This document shows positions 62,387 through 64,000 of a DNA stretch of 64,000 bases, piece after piece. The stretch spans positions 62,001-126,000 of the forward strand of contig JBCDCY010000007.1 in the NCBI GenBank assembly GCA_039180875.1. Reading direction: 5' to 3'. The notes beneath the pieces are model-generated. The model was not told the origin of the DNA. It did not search any database and saw nothing but the letters and a program-made list of their open reading frames with translations. The translations under genes were made by a program, and so were the position numbers. Numbering within the stretch: the stretch's first letter is position 1; every line of letters starts with the position of its first letter. This stretch comes from JBCDCY01 sp039180875 (GTDB lineage: Bacteria > Pseudomonadota > Alphaproteobacteria > Rhodobacterales > Rhodobacteraceae).

Positions 62387-62730
62387 TCGCGGTGATCTTC
62401 GAAGTCCGGCCAGCAGACGGGCGCAAGCAGGACTATCTCGACATCGCTGCCGAGATGCGACCGATGCTCGACGAGGTCGAGGGCTTCATCTCGGTCGAGC
62501 GCTTCCAGAGCCTGACCGACCCGGGCAAGATCCTGTCCCTGTCGTTCTTCGAGGACGAGGCGGCCATCGCCCGCTGGCGGAACCTCAGCGCGCATCGCGG
62601 GGCACAGGCAAAGGGGCGCGGCGGCATCTTCGACGACTATCGCCTCCGCATCGCCGGCGTCATCCGGGACTACGGCATGTTCGACCGGGCCGAGGCCCCT
62701 GCCGACAGTCGCGACGCGCATGCGACATGA
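62383..62730 (+). CDS. Antibiotic biosynthesis monooxygenase-domain protein
   Basis: A 115-residue ABM-fold protein. MIAVIFEVRPADGRKQDYLD, FISVERFQSLTDPGKILSLS and AIARWRNLSAHRGAQAKGRG are characteristic of the family, including the heme-free monooxygenase group. It forms an operon with a NIPSNAP protein upstream and an EamA exporter downstream, each overlapping by four bases. Its substrate is unknown; the exporter suggests removal of a toxic quinone-like or aromatic compound. Confidence 0.85.
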   Translation: MIAVIFEVRPADGRKQDYLDIAAEMRPMLDEVEGFISVERFQSLTDPGKILSLSFFEDEAAIARWRNLSAHRGAQAKGRGGIFDDYRLRIAGVIRDYGMFDRAEAPADSRDAHAT

Positions 62731-63623
62731 GGTCTGCGCGCCTGACGACCGAACTGCCGCTCCTCGCCCTCCTCGCGCTGCTGTGGGGATCCTCCTACCT
62801 GTTCATCAAGGTCGCCTTGGCGGACATCCCGCCGGTGACCTTGATCGCTTTGCGGGTCGTTGGGGCGGCCATTTTCCTAACGATCGTCATGGGCGCGCGA
62901 GCCGAGACGCTGCCACGCGACCGACGCACCTGGGGCATGCTGCTGATCCAGGCCGTTTTCAACAGCATTGGGGCATGGACGGTGCTCGCCTGGGGGCAGC
63001 AGTTCGTGGAGTCCGGCCTGGCCAGCGTTCTCAACTCGACGTCCCCCATCTTTGTTTTCCTGATCACCGCACTTGCCACACGCCATGAGGCACTGAGCGG
63101 GCTGAGGCTGCTGGGGGCCGCGATCGGGCTGCTAGGTGTGGTGACGATCGTCGGCGTCGATGTCTTGCGCGGCGTCGGCGACGAAGTGGCTGGCCAAGTT
63201 GCCTGTCTGGTGGGCGCCGCGCTCTACGCCGGGGCCGCGATCCACGGAAAGCGCTTTAGCCATATCAGCGCGGTCGCGACGGCGACCGGCACGATGATCT
63301 GGGCATCAGCCGTTCTCCTCCCGCTCGCATTGATCCTGGAGCGGCCGTGGACACTCGCTCCAAGCGCGACGGCCCTTGCAGCGACGGCCGTCCTGTCGAT
63401 CTTCTGCACCGGCGTCGCGCTTCTCGTCTACTTCCGGCTGGTCAGGACCCTTGGATCCATGGGCGTGGCCAGCCAAAGCTACCTTCGGGCGGGGATAGGA
63501 GTGCTTCTTGGCATCGCTATTCTGGGGGAGACATTCACGCTTCCCGTTGCCTTGGGGCTGGGCGCCGCGATTGCCGGTGTCGCCCTGATTAACTGGCCCA
63601 CACGGGTGACGTCCCCGAACTAA
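62727..63623 (+). CDS. EamA/DMT-family exporter
   Basis: A 298-residue transporter with ten spans in two EamA repeats. Repeat 1: LPLLALLALLWGSSYLFIKVAL and VLNSTSPIFVFLITAL. Repeat 2: ALYAGAAIHGKRFSHISAVA and SYLRAGIGVLLGIAILGETFT. This is the RhaT/YdcZ-type drug/metabolite transporter family, exporting amino acids or xenobiotics. It overlaps the ABM gene by four bases and ends the operon. Confidence 0.9.
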   Translation: MRSARLTTELPLLALLALLWGSSYLFIKVALADIPPVTLIALRVVGAAIFLTIVMGARAETLPRDRRTWGMLLIQAVFNSIGAWTVLAWGQQFVESGLASVLNSTSPIFVFLITALATRHEALSGLRLLGAAIGLLGVVTIVGVDVLRGVGDEVAGQVACLVGAALYAGAAIHGKRFSHISAVATATGTMIWASAVLLPLALILERPWTLAPSATALAATAVLSIFCTGVALLVYFRLVRTLGSMGVASQSYLRAGIGVLLGIAILGETFTLPVALGLGAAIAGVALINWPTRVTSPN

Positions 63624-63892
63624 CTGTTCGGCCGCTGCCGGACCATTCATGCCAAAGCCGAGATCGCATGGGCGTGGATAGTGATCGGAGAGGCTTCTTG
63701 GTGCACCTTATCTTTCAAAAACTGGACCTTGCGAGAACCGGGTGGGACGGACCGTCGTCTTCACGGCGCTCACCGACGACCTGATCTCCTCGGGCGATCA
63801 GGGCGTGGGCCACTCGGCGGTTGTAGGGCGTCTGGGCGGGCCCGGCCGATGCTCTAAGTCCTGAGCTCCAAGCGCTCCTCGGGAAACTCAGC
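63624..63892. other. Gene-free stretch before the CobW-family gene
   Basis: No credible gene in 269 bp. Short open frames on both strands lack family features. GGCGGGCCCGGCC and similar GC blocks occur, but no clear hairpin with a T-run or a recognised promoter. Confidence 0.5.
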
Positions 63893-64000
63893 ATGCCCGT
63901 ACCGACGACGATCTTGAACGGCTTCCTCGGGGCGGGAAAGACCACGCTTCTGCAGAATCTTCTGATCCAGGCGCGCGCCGCGCCGGACGTAACCCTCGGC
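63893..64000 (+). CDS. CobW/COG0523-family GTPase, 5' end only
   Basis: The first 36 residues start MPVPTTILNGFLGAGKTTLL, the Walker A (GFLGAGKTT) near the N-terminus typical of CobW/COG0523 metallochaperone GTPases. The remainder is beyond the window. Family members deliver zinc, cobalt or iron; a link to the zinc locus at 42.7-46.2 kb is possible but unproved. ATG at 63893 was chosen; the ribosome site is unclear. Confidence 0.8.
   Translation, partial: MPVPTTILNGFLGAGKTTLLQNLLIQARAAPDVTLG

Noticed and set aside
63624..63892. Possible transposase remnant before the CobW gene
   Set aside because: Short frames gave no recognisable transposase motif and no terminal repeats were seen.

Overview
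The window is high-GC DNA with dense, often overlapping genes. It most resembles an alphaproteobacterium, probably Rhodobacterales. This rests on family resemblance (alphaproteobacterial Smc hinge, fused FdsG-FdsB type formate dehydrogenase beta subunit, adenine deaminase and urease gene types) and on an intergenic repeat of a kind I associate with that order. No rRNA, tRNA, CRISPR array or intact insertion sequence was seen. Function calls come from reading the translated sequence and recalling family motifs; no database search was run.

Left third (1-34.4 kb), mostly housekeeping. A 5'-complete smc runs off the left edge, followed by queG and a glutathione transferase. Next come a plus-strand group: an FMO-like flavoprotein, an orphan ABC solute-binding protein, a glyoxalase-fold protein and a GMC oxidoreductase. 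A minus-strand run reads aspS, VOC protein, FGGY kinase, selO, kdgK; aspS carries an in-frame insert of about 70 codons with clearly lower GC. HU, AMP nucleosidase and adenine deaminase follow. The urease operon (ureD-A-x-B-x-x-C-x-E-F-G, all minus) is interrupted by four non-urease genes, one of which looks like an internally deleted remnant. purD and xseA are divergent, followed by two tandem secreted paralogues and a Sel1-repeat membrane protein.

Middle (34.4-47.5 kb). phoX lies behind a clear Pho box. A fused NuoE/NuoF-type formate dehydrogenase beta subunit overlaps a LysE exporter. A MarR regulator is divergent from hmgA-fahA (homogentisate catabolism). A zinc-type locus follows: a short Zur-like C-terminal protein, a His/Asp-repeat ZrgA-like protein, an ABC ATPase, a permease and a DUF3299 protein. 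Next is an MFS drug-efflux gene behind a leader with a short peptide, a long hairpin and a terminator.

Right third (47.8-64 kb), a catabolic gene cluster. One minus-strand operon encodes an isochorismatase-type hydrolase, EutB-like and EutC-like enzymes, an aldehyde dehydrogenase and a class III aminotransferase. A second minus-strand operon encodes a branched-chain amino-acid-type ABC transporter, with permease and ATPase fused, ending in an RpiR regulator. Divergent from this are an N-formylglutamate amidohydrolase-family gene and a glutamine synthetase-family gene. Together they look like uptake and breakdown of a hydroxylated or diamino acid related to hydroxyectoine, but without ectoine hydrolase or deacetylase in view. 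The window closes with an ArsR regulator, a NIPSNAP/monooxygenase/EamA operon and the start of a CobW-family GTPase.
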